A stretch of 64,000 nucleotides of DNA from Endozoicomonas numazuensis (GCF_000722635.1 NZ_JOKH01000002.1:874756-938755); one strand, 5' to 3'. Numbered from the stretch's first letter, positions 43,705 through 53,809 are shown. Notes: generated from the sequence alone by a model not told the origin. Program-made: numbers and translations.

Positions 43705-44493
43705 GTGACACTGTCAGGAAGTGATATCAGGGCTCTGGTCACGCGCCCACAGGAGCTGGCTGAGCCACTGGTTACCATGATTCAACAGCTGGGCGGCGGC
43801 GCGTGGTCTTTGCCCATGATTCATATTCAGCCCATGGCAGAAAATCAGACGCTTCGAAACCAGGTACTGCAACTGGATCAATACAGCAAAATCATTGTCA
43901 TCAGCCAAAACGCTGCAAGGCTTGGTCTGGAACATATAGAGAATTACTGGCCACAGATGCCTTTAAAGATGACTTGGTATGCTGTGGGTTCAAAAACACT
44001 TCAGTGGCTTAAAAGTTATGATATTGAGGCTACCTGCCCAGAAATATCTATAGAGAAAAATAAGTCAGCGGACAGCGAAGCTCTGTTGCAGCTGGAAGGC
44101 CTGCAGCAGGTCAGTGGTGAGAAAATTCTGATTCTGAAGGGAAAGGGTGGCAGAGAGCTGCTTGAGACTACCCTCAGAAATCGGGGAGCCCAGGTGGATT
44201 GCCTGGAGCTATATGAGCGTCAGAAACCGGATTATCCGGAAAATTGTCTGAACAGACTGATCAAAGAGCATGCTATCAATGTCATACTGACCAGCAGTGG
44301 CGAGATTTTGGCCAATACCGCGGACTACCTTTCTCCGGCATTAAGTCAGGAGTGTTGCCTGGTAGTCCCCAGCGAAAGAATTGCCAGAATGCCAGAAGCT
44401 CAAGCATTCAAAAGGGTCTATACCGCCCAGGGCGCCGACAATCACGCCATGATCTCGGTATTGAACCTGATTAACAGCGAAGGGTTAACGTGA
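43705..44493 (+). CDS. hemD: uroporphyrinogen-III synthase
   Basis: Closes hydroxymethylbilane with inversion of ring D. 262 residues from a GTG start; a fast-evolving family recognised by ALVTRPQELAEPLVTMIQQL, IVISQNAARLGLEHI, KILILKGKGGRELLETTLRN, CLELYERQKPDY and ILTSSGEILANTADYL. Its stop overlaps hemX (GTGA). Context between hemC and hemX makes the call firm. Confidence 0.94.
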   Translation: MTLSGSDIRALVTRPQELAEPLVTMIQQLGGGAWSLPMIHIQPMAENQTLRNQVLQLDQYSKIIVISQNAARLGLEHIENYWPQMPLKMTWYAVGSKTLQWLKSYDIEATCPEISIEKNKSADSEALLQLEGLQQVSGEKILILKGKGGRELLETTLRNRGAQVDCLELYERQKPDYPENCLNRLIKEHAINVILTSSGEILANTADYLSPALSQECCLVVPSERIARMPEAQAFKRVYTAQGADNHAMISVLNLINSEGLT

Positions 44494-45893
44494 GCAAGAA
44501 AGATCAGAACTCCAGGAAACTCGAGCAAACCGAACTGAAAGAACCGGCAAAGCCTATAGAGCCCTCTAAAAAAGAGGCCGCCAAACCGGCTTCAACAGGC
44601 TCCAGAAAACAGCCTCAAAAGTCAGCTCCAAAATCAGGACAAGGGCTGACTATCCTGGCCTTGCTGATTGCCATCATTGCACTGGGATTGAGTGGTTATA
44701 TTGGTTGGCGTGCGATGCCGCTGGAGCAGAAACAACCGGCTCTGATAGAAGGGCAGGAGCAACAGCAAACCCAGATTGCCCGGCTACAGGCAAGACTGAC
44801 TGAAGTTAACCGTGAGCTTTCTCCGATTAACACCGGACTCAATGAACTGGAAGATCGAAGTAAACGCTTGCTCAGTCGAACCGATAAACTGACCAGGAGT
44901 CTGCAGGAAGTTTCTGGCACCAGTCAGGAAGGCTGGAAGCTGGCAGAAGTCGAATATTTACTCAGGCTTGCCAACCAGCGTCTATTGATGTCCTCTGATA
45001 CCAAAGCAGCGAAGGCTCTGCTCAACAGTGCCGACCAAATACTGCTTGAGCTGGACAACTATAACCTCTATTCCATGCGGGAAGCTCTGGCAGAAGATAT
45101 TGCATCACTCAATAATCTTCCGGACTTCGACCAGGAAGGTCTGTACCTGAAACTTGAAGCACTCACCCGCCAAGTCTATCAACTCCCCCTGATGGAGAAA
45201 GAAACCCTTCAGGCTCCTTTCGAGAAGGCATCAGAAGCATCCAAGCCCTCTTCAACAGACAGCTCTAACTGGCAGACCATAGCCCTCTCAATGCTTAACA
45301 ACACCTGGGAAAGCTTTGTCAGCCTGTTCAGGTTCACACCTGATCGTGAGCAAACCGTCACATCACTGTTATCACCTGAGGAAAACATTCTGATTCGTCA
45401 GAATCTTCAGCTGATGTTGGAACAAGCCAAACTGGCCGCACTTTCCAGAGATCAGGCTATATACAACAGCAGCCTTCAACAAGCTTCTGACTGGATAGAA
45501 AAATACTTCTCTCTGGCCGGGCCAAAAGCAACGGCATTATTAGACGAACTGAAATCACTGGGCGCCATCACGGTTAAGCCTGCCACAACAAATATCAGCC
45601 GCGCTTTGGACTTACTCAAGTCTCGCCAGGTAGCAGAGCCCCTTAAAAGTGAGCAGGCCTCTTCTGTGAAGAAGGCTGCACCGACAGAAAATAGTCAGCC
45701 CGTTCAGACAAGCCCTGTCAGCGAAGCATCTCCAGTTACAAAAGAGTCTGCGGCACAAGACCAGATAGAAAGCCCACAGACCTCCTCTGAGAGCCTTCAG
45801 CCACAAGATAACGCTCAATCACTGAACGAGCAAAACAACAACTCTCAGCCCTCTGAAGCGCCTGCAGAATCAGCAGAGGAGCCTCAGGCATGA
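44490..45893 (+). CDS. hemX: HemX-type membrane protein
   Basis: 467 residues. A Lys/Pro-rich cytoplasmic head, one membrane segment (ILALLIAIIALGLSGYIGWR, from about residue 54), then a coiled coil and a helical periplasmic domain (WKLAEVEYLLRLANQRLLM is the family signature). The C-terminal 90 residues are low-complexity Ser/Glu/Gln. Often annotated as uroporphyrin-III C-methyltransferase, but no methyltransferase motif is visible. It overlaps both neighbours (GTGA and ATGA), so hemD-hemX-hemY are coupled. Confidence 0.9.
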   Translation: MSKKDQNSRKLEQTELKEPAKPIEPSKKEAAKPASTGSRKQPQKSAPKSGQGLTILALLIAIIALGLSGYIGWRAMPLEQKQPALIEGQEQQQTQIARLQARLTEVNRELSPINTGLNELEDRSKRLLSRTDKLTRSLQEVSGTSQEGWKLAEVEYLLRLANQRLLMSSDTKAAKALLNSADQILLELDNYNLYSMREALAEDIASLNNLPDFDQEGLYLKLEALTRQVYQLPLMEKETLQAPFEKASEASKPSSTDSSNWQTIALSMLNNTWESFVSLFRFTPDREQTVTSLLSPEENILIRQNLQLMLEQAKLAALSRDQAIYNSSLQQASDWIEKYFSLAGPKATALLDELKSLGAITVKPATTNISRALDLLKSRQVAEPLKSEQASSVKKAAPTENSQPVQTSPVSEASPVTKESAAQDQIESPQTSSESLQPQDNAQSLNEQNNNSQPSEAPAESAEEPQA

Positions 45894-47137
45894 AGAGCTT
45901 TATAATCTTCCTGGTGATATTAGGCATTACCTTTGGCTTGGCTAACGCCATGGTCAGTGACAATGGCTATGTGCTGATCTCTTACAACACAGCGACTTTT
46001 GAAAGTACTTTGTGGGGGTTATTTCTACTCATAGGGCTTGCCATAGGCGCTGTCTGGCTGGTCTGGATCATCCTCAAACTGATCTTTGGCATCACGGGTT
46101 TTATCTACCCAATGACGCCCACTGCCAAAGAGAGACAAGCTCGGAAAATGACAACTCGTGGCTTTGTTGAGTTTACCCAGGGACACTGGAAAAAAGCAGA
46201 GCGGATGCTGTCTCAAGCCGCTGATTATGGCAGCTCACCGTTGCTGAACTATCTGGCTGCGGCCAGAGCTGCTCATGAAAACGGCGACCTTGAAGCTTCT
46301 GCTGAATACCTTCGACGTGCCGATCACAAGGAGCCTGGCGCCGAGCTGGCAATAGGGATTACCCAGGCTCAGCTGCAGCTGGCATCAGGTCAGTTAGAGC
46401 AGGCATTAGCTACCCTGACAAAACTGCACAAACAGGTTCCACGGCATGCCTACGTCTTGAAAATGCTGAAGCAGTCCTATAGCCGTCTAAATGATTGGCA
46501 GTCGCTTGCAGCTCTGCTGCCCAAACTAAAAAAACAGAAAGTCGTTTCCGATGAAGAGTTTCGCACTATTGAGCTTCAGTGTTTTGAAGCACTCTTCAAG
46601 CAGGCTTTTAACAATGGTCGTAGTTTCACCTCATTGGACCAGAGAATAAAACCTGCCGCTCAAGTCTGGAACAGCCTGTCGTCTAGTCAAAAACGCCATT
46701 CCGCCATGATATACCGTTATGGAAAGTGTCTGACCGACCTGGGAGCGGAAGACAAGGCCGAGGCTTTGCTTCGCGATAACCTGAACAAGCATTACAGCAG
46801 CGACATTGTTCTGCTGTACGGAAAGATCAAAGGCAAGGATCTGAGCAAACAACTGCATTTTGCGGAAGCCATGCTAAATGAAAGACCAAACGACGCTGAT
46901 TTATTACTGACTCTGGGTCGCCTTGCTTTGCGAAACGAACTCTGGGGTAAAGCCAGAGAATACTTTGAAGCCAGCCTGAGACTCAGCAAGCGTATTGACA
47001 CTTATAACGAGTTAGGACGCCTGCTGGCTCATATGGAAGATCACGAGAGCAGCTCTTTGTTCTTCCAGGAAGGTCTTCGTTTGGCAGCCGGCAGTGTGGT
47101 TGACCTCCCTCTTCCAGGTAGCCATACACGACTTTAA
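45890..47137 (+). CDS. hemY: HemY-type TPR membrane protein
   Basis: 415 residues: two N-terminal membrane segments (IIFLVILGITFGLANAMV, and WGLFLLIGLAIGAVWLVWII) followed by a HemY_N region (ARKMTTRGFVEFTQGHWKKA) and tetratricopeptide repeats to the C-terminus (LLLTLGRLALRNELWGKARE is one). Conserved partner of HemX in gammaproteobacteria; thought to assist late haem synthesis at the membrane, though the biochemical role is not settled. Confidence 0.92.
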   Translation: MKSFIIFLVILGITFGLANAMVSDNGYVLISYNTATFESTLWGLFLLIGLAIGAVWLVWIILKLIFGITGFIYPMTPTAKERQARKMTTRGFVEFTQGHWKKAERMLSQAADYGSSPLLNYLAAARAAHENGDLEASAEYLRRADHKEPGAELAIGITQAQLQLASGQLEQALATLTKLHKQVPRHAYVLKMLKQSYSRLNDWQSLAALLPKLKKQKVVSDEEFRTIELQCFEALFKQAFNNGRSFTSLDQRIKPAAQVWNSLSSSQKRHSAMIYRYGKCLTDLGAEDKAEALLRDNLNKHYSSDIVLLYGKIKGKDLSKQLHFAEAMLNERPNDADLLLTLGRLALRNELWGKAREYFEASLRLSKRIDTYNELGRLLAHMEDHESSSLFFQEGLRLAAGSVVDLPLPGSHTRL

Positions 47138-47161
47138 ATAAATAATTTTAAGCGGCAGTTG

Positions 47162-47190
47162 AGTCCAGATACCCCTTCAGTGTCTGGACT
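47162..47190 (+). terminator. hairpin after hemY
   Basis: AGTCCAGA (47162-47169) pairs with TCTGGACT (47183-47190). Only a short T-rich tail follows, so it is a weak terminator candidate for the hemCDXY transcript. Confidence 0.4.
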
Positions 47191-47227
47191 TATTCTCATC
47201 AACAGCCTTCTAATCTGAATAGCCACT

Positions 47228-47608
47228 ATGACTCGATTTTATCTGTTATCTGGGGCCCTTGGCGGGCTTCTGTCTGTCGCTCTGGGAGCTTTTGGGGCTC
47301 ATGCGCTGAAAGCACAGTTGTCAGAGCGCTATCTCGAAGTCTGGGGTACCGCAACGGATTACCAGCTCTATCACAGCCTGGCTCTGGTTTTGGTTGCTGT
47401 TCTTTCAATACTGTTCAAAGACTCCAGAAAACTGAGATGGAGCGCCAGGCTGTTCTTGACGGGCATCATCCTTTTTTCCGGCAGCCTCTATATTCTCGCT
47501 ATCACCGGAATTAGCTGGCTGGGCGCCATTACACCGCTGGGTGGCGTTTCGTTAATGCTGGGCTGGCTTTTTCTAGCCATCTTCTCAGTGACAGAAATTT
47601 CAGATTAG
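47228..47608 (+). CDS. DUF423 (YgdD-like) inner-membrane protein
   Basis: 126 residues with four hydrophobic segments. LLSVALGAFGAHALKAQLSE and TATDYQLYHSLALVLVAVLS are the conserved DUF423 blocks; the C-terminus has GITWLGAI-like ISWLGAITPLGGVSLMLGWL. Function unknown. It lies about 90 bp after hemY and may have its own promoter. Confidence 0.9.
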   Translation: MTRFYLLSGALGGLLSVALGAFGAHALKAQLSERYLEVWGTATDYQLYHSLALVLVAVLSILFKDSRKLRWSARLFLTGIILFSGSLYILAITGISWLGAITPLGGVSLMLGWLFLAIFSVTEISD

Positions 47609-47639
47609 GTGAGCCCCTGGGACCAGGTTAGACACAAGA

Positions 47640-47683
47640 AAAATAGCAACCACCCCTATGTAAAACCGACGAGTTGCTATTTT
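47640..47683. terminator. terminator-like inverted repeat between DUF423 gene and trmB
   Basis: AAAATAGCAAC (47640-47650) and GTTGCTATTTT (47673-47683) pair over 11 bp around a 22-nt loop; the stem ends in T4. Confidence 0.6.
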
Positions 47684-47741
47684 CAAATGCATCATCAATC
47701 GGTATCGTACGACCCATTTTTAATTCAGATGATATGCCTTC

Positions 47742-48461
47742 ATGAGTGACTCTGTTGTCGACGAAGCCCTTGAACACCCCCCGATAGTAAAGAGAGAAAT
47801 CAAAAGTTTTGTCCTGCGCGCAGGCCGTATGACCACAGGACAGCGCCGTGGCTGGGATGAATGCTGGGACAAATGGGGCCTTCAAAAAGAAGACGGTCCC
47901 TTAAACATCAGCGAGGCATTCGGTCGAGAGGCGCCTGTTGTTCTGGAAATCGGATACGGCATGGGTCTGTCACTGGTCGCTATGGCTGAGGCCGAAAGCG
48001 ACAAAAACTTTATCGGTATCGAAGTTCACCGCCCGGGTGTTGGCTGCCTGCTTAACGAATGTCAGTTGGCTGGCGTCAATAATGTTCGCAGTTATTGCGA
48101 CGATGCTGTTGAAGTCCTGCGCGACTGCATAGCTGATGGCAGCCTCTCCAGGGTTCAGGTTTATTTCCCTGATCCCTGGCACAAAAAGCGTCATCAAAAG
48201 CGTCGTTTGATCCAGCCTAAATTTATTGAAGCGATCAAACCCAAGCTGGCTATGGGTGGAGTCATTCACCTGGCTACAGATTGGGAAAACTATGCTGAGC
48301 AGATGATGGAAGTGATGACTGCAGCTAAAGGTTTTAACAATCAGGAAGGTGAAGGCCAGTACTCACCAAGACCTGATTTCAGACCTCTGACCAAGTTCGA
48401 AAAACGTGGTCACCGGTTGGGCCATGGTGTATGGGATCTACTGTTTGAAAGAACGGAATAA
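47742..48461 (+). CDS. trmB: tRNA (guanine-N7)-methyltransferase
   Basis: Methylates G46 in the variable loop of tRNAs using S-adenosylmethionine. 239 residues: [20 protein letters not shown] (SAM-binding), [35 protein letters not shown] (family signature) and [17 protein letters not shown]. The N-terminal extension with [18 protein letters not shown] is usual. In Pseudomonas trmB is followed by the same DUF3392-type gene and hemW/rdgB/metWX genes. Confidence 0.97.
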   Translation: MSDSVVDEALEHPPIVKREIKSFVLRAGRMTTGQRRGWDECWDKWGLQKEDGPLNISEAFGREAPVVLEIGYGMGLSLVAMAEAESDKNFIGIEVHRPGVGCLLNECQLAGVNNVRSYCDDAVEVLRDCIADGSLSRVQVYFPDPWHKKRHQKRRLIQPKFIEAIKPKLAMGGVIHLATDWENYAEQMMEVMTAAKGFNNQEGEGQYSPRPDFRPLTKFEKRGHRLGHGVWDLLFERTE

Positions 48462-48481
48462 ACTCTACACCCCGTTCAAAT

Positions 48482-48511
48482 GAGCAAAAGGCTTTAGAAA
48501 GTCTTTTGCTC
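48482..48511. terminator. hairpin between convergent trmB and DUF3392-like gene
   Basis: GAGCAAAAGGCT (48482-48493) pairs with AGTCTTTTGCTC (48500-48511), 12 bp with one G-U, 6-nt loop. The position suits a shared terminator although no long T-run follows. Confidence 0.6.
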
Positions 48512-48517
48512 GTCTCC

Positions 48518-48847
48518 TTAACGCCCCAGCTTTTCTGCCAGCATCCCCACACAAAAGCCTATAACCAGTAACACAGGCGCCAGAGTGTAATTATTAAAGT
48601 AACCCAGGAGATTTTCCAGCCAGTGGGGAACAAAGTAAAAAACAGCCCCAAACAAGGCAAGATTCACGACGGCTCTGGCAGGAATTCTCAGTACTGCATG
48701 AAGGCGATTTAGCCAACTGCTGCTCCATGAAGCAATAAATCGGCCTGAAAACACCACAGCAACCGCTGTCAAAGCCATAGCCAAGAGATCAAGATGATCC
48801 CGGGCCAGTTTTGACAGAAAGATAATCCCGTCTGTTATCCACTCCAT
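48518..48847 (-). CDS. DUF3392-like small inner-membrane protein
   Basis: 109 residues with three hydrophobic segments (LLAMALTAVAVVFSGRFIA, VVNLALFGAVFYFVPHWLE, and LAPVLLVIGFCVGMLAEKL). It resembles the small membrane protein encoded between trmB and hemW in Pseudomonas. The family name is from memory of that neighbourhood and of the sequence pattern; function unknown. Confidence 0.7.
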   Translation of the reverse strand: MEWITDGIIFLSKLARDHLDLLAMALTAVAVVFSGRFIASWSSSWLNRLHAVLRIPARAVVNLALFGAVFYFVPHWLENLLGYFNNYTLAPVLLVIGFCVGMLAEKLGR

Positions 48848-48930
48848 AGGTTCCCCTTAATCGTAAAAATCTTTCATCTCTGCTGTTTCACAGCAGATAG
48901 CGAAAAATGGTTTCTACGGCTTATGGTTGC

Positions 48931-50064
48931 TCAGGAGAAAATCTCCAGTAAGTTATTCAAAAACAACCTTCCCTGCTTCGTTGGCTGTAGACGATCAGGT
49001 TCCAGTAAGCCTTTCTGAATGGCTTGCCGACACTGAGATTCTATATCAGAAAACATCATCCCTGTTCTCTCTTGAAACAGCGAAATATCAACACCCTGAT
49101 TCAGTCGCAGGACATTCATCATAAACTCAATCGGCAGATCATTCACATCCAGCACTCTACTGCCAGCCTCATAAGGCTTATCCTTTGCCAGATAATCAGA
49201 AGGCACCCGGGTTTTCCAGTTTCGATAAATTTTGCCAGACTCTTGCTCAGTGATCTTGCCATGAGCTCCAGCACCAATTCCAATATAATCACCAAACTGC
49301 CAATAATTAAGATTATGTCTTGCCTGCTTTCCCGGCTGACTATAAGCAGAAATCTCATACTGGCGATAACCCGCATTGTCTAACAGGTCCCACCCCTCTT
49401 CCTGAATAGACCAAAGCGTATCATCCTCAGGCAAAATCGGTGTTTTTGAATAAAAAACAGTATTGGGTTCAATAGTGAGCTGATACCAGGAAATATGGGT
49501 AGGGTTCAGTGCAATCGCTTTCTGAAGATCCATGAGACCATCGTTGATACTCTGGTCCGGTAATCCATGCATCAGATCAATATTGAAATTGTCAAAGCCC
49601 ATACCCCTTAGAGATTCAATCGCCTTGCACGCTTCATCCGAGCTATGAATACGACCTAATGCCTTAAGCTTTTCATCTTGAAAGCTCTGAACCCCCAATG
49701 AAAGTCGGTTGATTCCAGCTTTTCGGTAATCTCTGAAACGATCATGCTCATAGGTGCCAGGATTAGCTTCCATGGTGATCTCAATATGTGGGGAGAAACG
49801 AATCCTCTTTTCCAGTTCTGAGAGAAAACGATCAAAACCTTTGGCCGACATCAGGCTGGGAGTACCACCACCAAAGAAAATCGTATGAAGCTCTCTCCCC
49901 TGGATTGTAGTGACTTCACTGTCAAAATCTTCCAGCAAGGCATCAACATAAGCCTCTTCAGGAATGCCGCCACTGAGGGCGTGGGAATTAAAGTCACAAT
50001 AAGGACACTTTTTCACGCACCAGGGAATGTGCACATAAAGGCTCAGGGGAGGGAGTTCGGGCAT
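48931..50064 (-). CDS. hemW: radical SAM heme chaperone HemW
   Basis: 377 residues from the ATG at 50064 (MPELPPLSLYVHIPWCVKKC), preferred over an upstream TTG because family members start close to PPLSLY. The CX3CX2C cluster motif is WCVKKCPYCDFNSHA. FFGGGTPSLMS, EITMEANPGTYE, NRLSLGVQSFQDEKLKALGR and IGIGAGAHGKI follow. It lacks the extra N-terminal residues of true coproporphyrinogen dehydrogenase HemN, so HemW is the better name. Last gene of metX-metW-DUF4426-rdgB-hemW. Confidence 0.93.
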   Translation of the reverse strand: MPELPPLSLYVHIPWCVKKCPYCDFNSHALSGGIPEEAYVDALLEDFDSEVTTIQGRELHTIFFGGGTPSLMSAKGFDRFLSELEKRIRFSPHIEITMEANPGTYEHDRFRDYRKAGINRLSLGVQSFQDEKLKALGRIHSSDEACKAIESLRGMGFDNFNIDLMHGLPDQSINDGLMDLQKAIALNPTHISWYQLTIEPNTVFYSKTPILPEDDTLWSIQEEGWDLLDNAGYRQYEISAYSQPGKQARHNLNYWQFGDYIGIGAGAHGKITEQESGKIYRNWKTRVPSDYLAKDKPYEAGSRVLDVNDLPIEFMMNVLRLNQGVDISLFQERTGMMFSDIESQCRQAIQKGLLEPDRLQPTKQGRLFLNNLLEIFS

Positions 50065-50142
50065 ATAGGGAGTCAAGCCAAATGATTGAGGCAGCCAGAT
50101 GACAGAACCGACTGCAGAATGAAAAAGTAAAAATGCTTCCAG

Positions 50143-50183
50143 GAGCCTGTCGAAGGGCGCTGGTCATGCACTTCGGCAGGCTC
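50143..50183. repeat. palindromic repeat between rdgB and hemW
   Basis: GAGCCTGTCGAAG (50143-50155) pairs with CTTCGGCAGGCTC (50171-50183), 13 bp with one G-U, followed by AGTGCG. The form is like the short palindromic extragenic repeats common in gammaproteobacteria. Confidence 0.7.
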
Positions 50184-50216
50184 AGTGCGAAAAACACTTG
50201 GCTGTAGCAGCTTCTA

Positions 50217-50825
50217 TCAGGAACGTTGCTTTAACTGTTCCAACAGAAGCGCCATGGCTTTAGCCCGATGACTCACACTGTTCTTCTGTTCACGACTCAG
50301 CTCAGCCGCAGCACAGTTCTGATCAGGCACATAAAAGAGGGGATCATAACCAAACCCCTGATCACCAGAAGGTTTGTCCAGAATATAACCCTCCCAGCTG
50401 CCATGACAAATCAGAGGTGTAGGATCTTTTGCATGACGCATAAAAACCAGAACACTGTGAAAGCGAGCAGTACGTTGCTCTCTCGGCAACCCTTCCAGTC
50501 TTTGCAATAGCTTCTGGTTATTTTCCTGATCCGTTGCCTCTTCACCGGCAAAGCGTGCTGAGTATATGCCTGGCTGACCATTCAGGGCATCCACTTCAAT
50601 ACCAGAATCATCAGCAATGGCGGCAAGGCCAGAAATTTCTGCCGCATTTCTGGCCTTGATCAAAGCATTTTCTACAAAAGTCAGTCCTGTTTCCTCAACG
50701 GAATCTACATTAAACTCACTTTGTGGCAGCACTTCAAAATCAAGCCCTGAGAGCATTTGCTGAAGCTCTCTTAACTTGCCTTTATTCCCACTGGCCAATA
50801 CGACTTTTTTTTCGAGTGACTTCAC
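50217..50825 (-). CDS. rdgB: XTP/dITP diphosphatase
   Basis: Ham1/RdgB house-cleaning enzyme that hydrolyses non-canonical purine nucleotides. 202 residues: [67 protein letters not shown], and [16 protein letters not shown]. All catalytic and base-specificity blocks are present. Its ATG overlaps the stop of the DUF4426 gene. Confidence 0.97.
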   Translation of the reverse strand: MKSLEKKVVLASGNKGKLRELQQMLSGLDFEVLPQSEFNVDSVEETGLTFVENALIKARNAAEISGLAAIADDSGIEVDALNGQPGIYSARFAGEEATDQENNQKLLQRLEGLPREQRTARFHSVLVFMRHAKDPTPLICHGSWEGYILDKPSGDQGFGYDPLFYVPDQNCAAAELSREQKNSVSHRAKAMALLLEQLKQRS

Positions 50826-51415
50826 TTGCCATCCTCGTAGAATGTCTGGCTGAATTGAACGGTCTGACTCAAACTGGAGCCTTCAGGTTGCACCTTGACG
50901 CTGAATTTTAGCATTTCCTCATGACTGAACCGGAAGCCCGCCAGATAATAAATAGCATCACCTTCTTTGATTTCTTTGAATTTCAGAGCAGACTGCTGAC
51001 CGAGCAGGTTGACAGTTTTCCCTTCAAAAGTGGCTTTTACTGCCTTACCTTCTGCACTGTTCTTAACATTTCTAACGGCAATGTTAACCAGACCATTTTT
51101 TGGCCCTCGTTCAAGGTCATACGTTTTGGCGATATCGGGCTGAATAAATGTACTGGGGAATGCACTGTAGAACACTTCGTAATCGCCAAACCGGACCGGT
51201 TTGTCATTCATGACCCGAGCCTCTGGAACCGGAGCTGCATGAGCGACAGAAATAACAGAAAAAGCCAGCAGAAAACTGAACAGCCTTGAGCGAATAGAAA
51301 TAGTTTGCGAGTCTCTTGAATAGGACAAGCAATGAATCAAACTATTTTTCACGGTCAATGCTCCGTTTCCCATATAACGTTTTAACAATAAACCGGCCAG
51401 CGCAATGCTTTTCAT
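50822..51415 (-). CDS. exported DUF4426-family protein
   Basis: 197 residues. The ATG at 51415 has GGGGAG 9 nt upstream, inside the end of metW. It has a long leader with hydrophobic [18 protein letters not shown] acting as signal sequence, then a beta-rich periplasmic domain ([38 protein letters not shown]). It occupies the same place, between metW and rdgB, as the DUF4426 gene of Pseudomonas. Function unknown. Confidence 0.85.
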   Translation of the reverse strand: MKSIALAGLLLKRYMGNGALTVKNSLIHCLSYSRDSQTISIRSRLFSFLLAFSVISVAHAAPVPEARVMNDKPVRFGDYEVFYSAFPSTFIQPDIAKTYDLERGPKNGLVNIAVRNVKNSAEGKAVKATFEGKTVNLLGQQSALKFKEIKEGDAIYYLAGFRFSHEEMLKFSVKVQPEGSSLSQTVQFSQTFYEDGK

Positions 51416-51421
51416 GAGAAT

Positions 51422-52024
51422 TCACTCCCCTCGGGTCAGGTGATAGATAGCAACTTCTCCCATCAGATTGGGAAACAAGTGAGTTCTCCAACCTCCCCTG
51501 TTGGCGTTATCCGTCACCATTCGATTAATGATCTTCAGCTTTTTCTGACGACAAAGATCTTCAAAATCCTTAAACGTACAGAAGTGTATATTAGGCGTGT
51601 CATACCAGGTGTAAGGCATAAATCTGGACACAGGCATTCTGCCTTTGGTGGCCAGATGCCAGCGGCACCGCCAATGACCAAAGTTTGGGAAGGTAACGAT
51701 ACATTCACGACCTACTCTCAGCATTTCATCCAGAGCCAAATGCGGAAATTGCAGAGCCTGCAGAGCTTGAGCCATCACAACAGTATCAAAACTCTGGTCT
51801 TCAAAGTTTCCCAACCCCTGATCAATATTTTGCTCAAGAACACTCACACCCTTCTCAATACAATTCTGGATATTCTGGGGGTTAATCTCCAAACCATACC
51901 CCCTGACCTGCTTGTCTTTACTCAAATCAGCCAGCAGAGTGCCGTCGCCACAGGCCAGATCCAGGATGTGGCTGCCCTGGTCAATCCAGTCACTGATGAT
52001 GGCAAAATCAACACGAGTACTCAT
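51422..52024 (-). CDS. metW: methionine biosynthesis protein MetW
   Basis: 200 residues, class I methyltransferase-like: SHILDLACGDGTLLADLSKD (SAM motif I), GYGLEINPQNIQNCIEKGVS, SFDTVVMAQALQALQFPHLA and VGRECIVTFPNFGHWRCRWH. Works with MetX in homoserine acylation; its own reaction is not established. Its ATG directly follows the metX TGA, so translation is coupled. Confidence 0.95.
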   Translation of the reverse strand: MSTRVDFAIISDWIDQGSHILDLACGDGTLLADLSKDKQVRGYGLEINPQNIQNCIEKGVSVLEQNIDQGLGNFEDQSFDTVVMAQALQALQFPHLALDEMLRVGRECIVTFPNFGHWRCRWHLATKGRMPVSRFMPYTWYDTPNIHFCTFKDFEDLCRQKKLKIINRMVTDNANRGGWRTHLFPNLMGEVAIYHLTRGE

Positions 52025-53182
52025 TCAGACAGAAGCCTCCTTGCACTCGTCGGCGACTCGTTTCATATAGCCGGCAACAGCATTGACATATCGGGGAATG
52101 TTCATCAGGAAAGCATCGTGCCCCTGAGGTGCATCCACTTCCATATAAGAGACCTGTTTACCTGCTTTCAGAAGTGCGTCTGTAATCTCTCTGGAACGCT
52201 CTGGAGAGAATCGCCAGTCCGTAGTGAAAGAGACCAGCAGAAAGCGCGCTTGAGCCGGAGACAGCGCCTGAGAGAGGTCATCATTAAATTGACGAGCCGG
52301 ATCAAAGTAATCCAGCGCCCGGGTCATCAACAGATAGGTGTTGGCATCAAAACTACCAGAGAAGTTTTCTGCTTGATAACGCAGATAACTCTCTACCTGA
52401 AACTGAACCCCGTAATCAAAACTGAACTCTTCATTCTTGAGTTCACGTCCGAACTTCTGTCCCATGGCATCATCAGAAAGATAAGTGATATGCCCTACCA
52501 TTCTTGCCAACCCCAAGCCACTTTTTGGAAGTGTACCTTGTTCAAGATACTGGCCGCCCCGGAAGTTTTCATCAGACATAATGGCCTGACGAGCGACTTC
52601 ATTGAATGCAATATTCTGTGCAGAAAGTTTGGAAGCAGAAGCAACCACAATAGCATGTCTCAACCGGTCAGGATAAGCCATGGACCAATAAAGGGTCTGC
52701 ATGCCACCAAGACTGCCTCCAACGACAGCAGCCCATTGTTCGATACCCAGATGATCAGCAAGCCTCACCTGGCTATCAACCCAGTCTTCCACAGTTACGA
52801 TGGGAAAATCTGAACCATAGAGTTTGCCCGTTACCGGGTTACTGCTGGTAGGGCCGGTGCTGCCATGACAGCCCCCGAGGTTATTCAGACTGACAATAAA
52901 AAAGTGATCGGTATCCAGTGGTTTGCCCGGACCAATAAAGTTATCCCACCAACCTGGCTTTCTATCCTCCATAGAATGGTAGCCTGCTGCATGGTGGTGG
53001 CCACTGAGAGCATGGCAAATCAAAACACCATTATTTTTTTCGGTATTCAGTTCACCATAGGTTTCAATTACCAGGTCATATTCATTCAGTGTCTGACCAC
53101 AACTTAACTGCAGGGGCTGATCAAAATGAACCGTTGTCGGTTCAACCAGGCCCACCGAGTCAGCGGGAATAGTGTCTGGCAT
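52025..53182 (-). CDS. metX: homoserine O-acyltransferase
   Basis: Alpha/beta-hydrolase that activates homoserine for methionine synthesis. 385 residues: [35 protein letters not shown], the nucleophile Ser in [20 protein letters not shown] (about residue 155), and [11 protein letters not shown] with the catalytic His. In MetX/MetW gammaproteobacteria the donor is usually succinyl-CoA, in others acetyl-CoA; I cannot decide from sequence. First gene of the minus-strand operon. Confidence 0.95.
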   Translation of the reverse strand: MPDTIPADSVGLVEPTTVHFDQPLQLSCGQTLNEYDLVIETYGELNTEKNNGVLICHALSGHHHAAGYHSMEDRKPGWWDNFIGPGKPLDTDHFFIVSLNNLGGCHGSTGPTSSNPVTGKLYGSDFPIVTVEDWVDSQVRLADHLGIEQWAAVVGGSLGGMQTLYWSMAYPDRLRHAIVVASASKLSAQNIAFNEVARQAIMSDENFRGGQYLEQGTLPKSGLGLARMVGHITYLSDDAMGQKFGRELKNEEFSFDYGVQFQVESYLRYQAENFSGSFDANTYLLMTRALDYFDPARQFNDDLSQALSPAQARFLLVSFTTDWRFSPERSREITDALLKAGKQVSYMEVDAPQGHDAFLMNIPRYVNAVAGYMKRVADECKEASV

Positions 53183-53809
53183 AATTACTTATCTATCACT
53201 TGTTACCGTGAAACACTTTTCACCCTGTTGAGTGATGAAAAATTGTTCTTCTGCTCATGGTGGTTTCCACGGATTACCCATCGGCATGCAGGATCATCAG
53301 AAAACCAGGAACCCACAAGCTTAAGCGCTTGAGCATAAGTCTGAAGGTTCTCCGGGTATACGTTACCCCAGGAGGCTGTCGGACTTAAGACAAATTCGGT
53401 CTAAAGTCCGACAGACTCCCAGCCACAGCATCATACTGACAATACCTGTGGCAGTTTTCTGGATAATGGCCCAGCCCCTGATCATCAGACTGATCACACT
53501 CAGTCTGGAAGCCCGATCTGCATTTACATTCGGAACGGGGGAGTGTATCGATTTGGCAGATAGTTGTCAGTATGCAGCAAGATATCAAAAGGGGCTGATC
53601 CAACAAACCCCCCCCAATACATCGATTCTATCGTTTGGACCTTTCATACAGGAATCGTGGATGATAGAAACGATTCTTGCCCATAGGGAAAATCATTGGC
53701 TCATTCTTGGCCGCATACTACGTAATAAGAAATGCTTTATTGATCTCTTTTTCCGAAAAAAAAAGAATCATTGAATGTAAATACTGAGTCGTGATTTCAG
53801 GTTTTACAT
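53183..53809. other. intergenic region downstream of the unknown gene and upstream of metX
   Basis: No gene is clearly supported. A 108-codon open frame at 53448-53774 has no family resemblance or ribosome binding site. The region has a 39-bp palindromic element (53376-53414) and a C9 run near 53610. Confidence 0.5.
53376..53414. repeat. palindromic element upstream of metX
   Basis: CTGTCGGACTT (53376-53386) pairs perfectly with AAGTCCGACAG (53404-53414) around a 17-nt loop; the flanks GGAGG and ACTCC partly extend the pairing. It resembles a dispersed extragenic palindrome. Confidence 0.65.

Noticed and set aside
44490-45893. Calling HemX a uroporphyrin-III C-methyltransferase
   Set aside because: The sequence is a membrane-anchored coiled-coil protein without methyltransferase motifs; the old name comes from position in the operon.
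51440-52813. 457-codon open frame antisense to metW and metX
   Set aside because: It spans two genes with clear motifs and perfect coupling; the antisense frame shows no family resemblance.
53448-53774. 108-codon open frame downstream of the palindrome near metX
   Set aside because: No ribosome binding site or family; it runs through a palindrome flank and a C9 tract.
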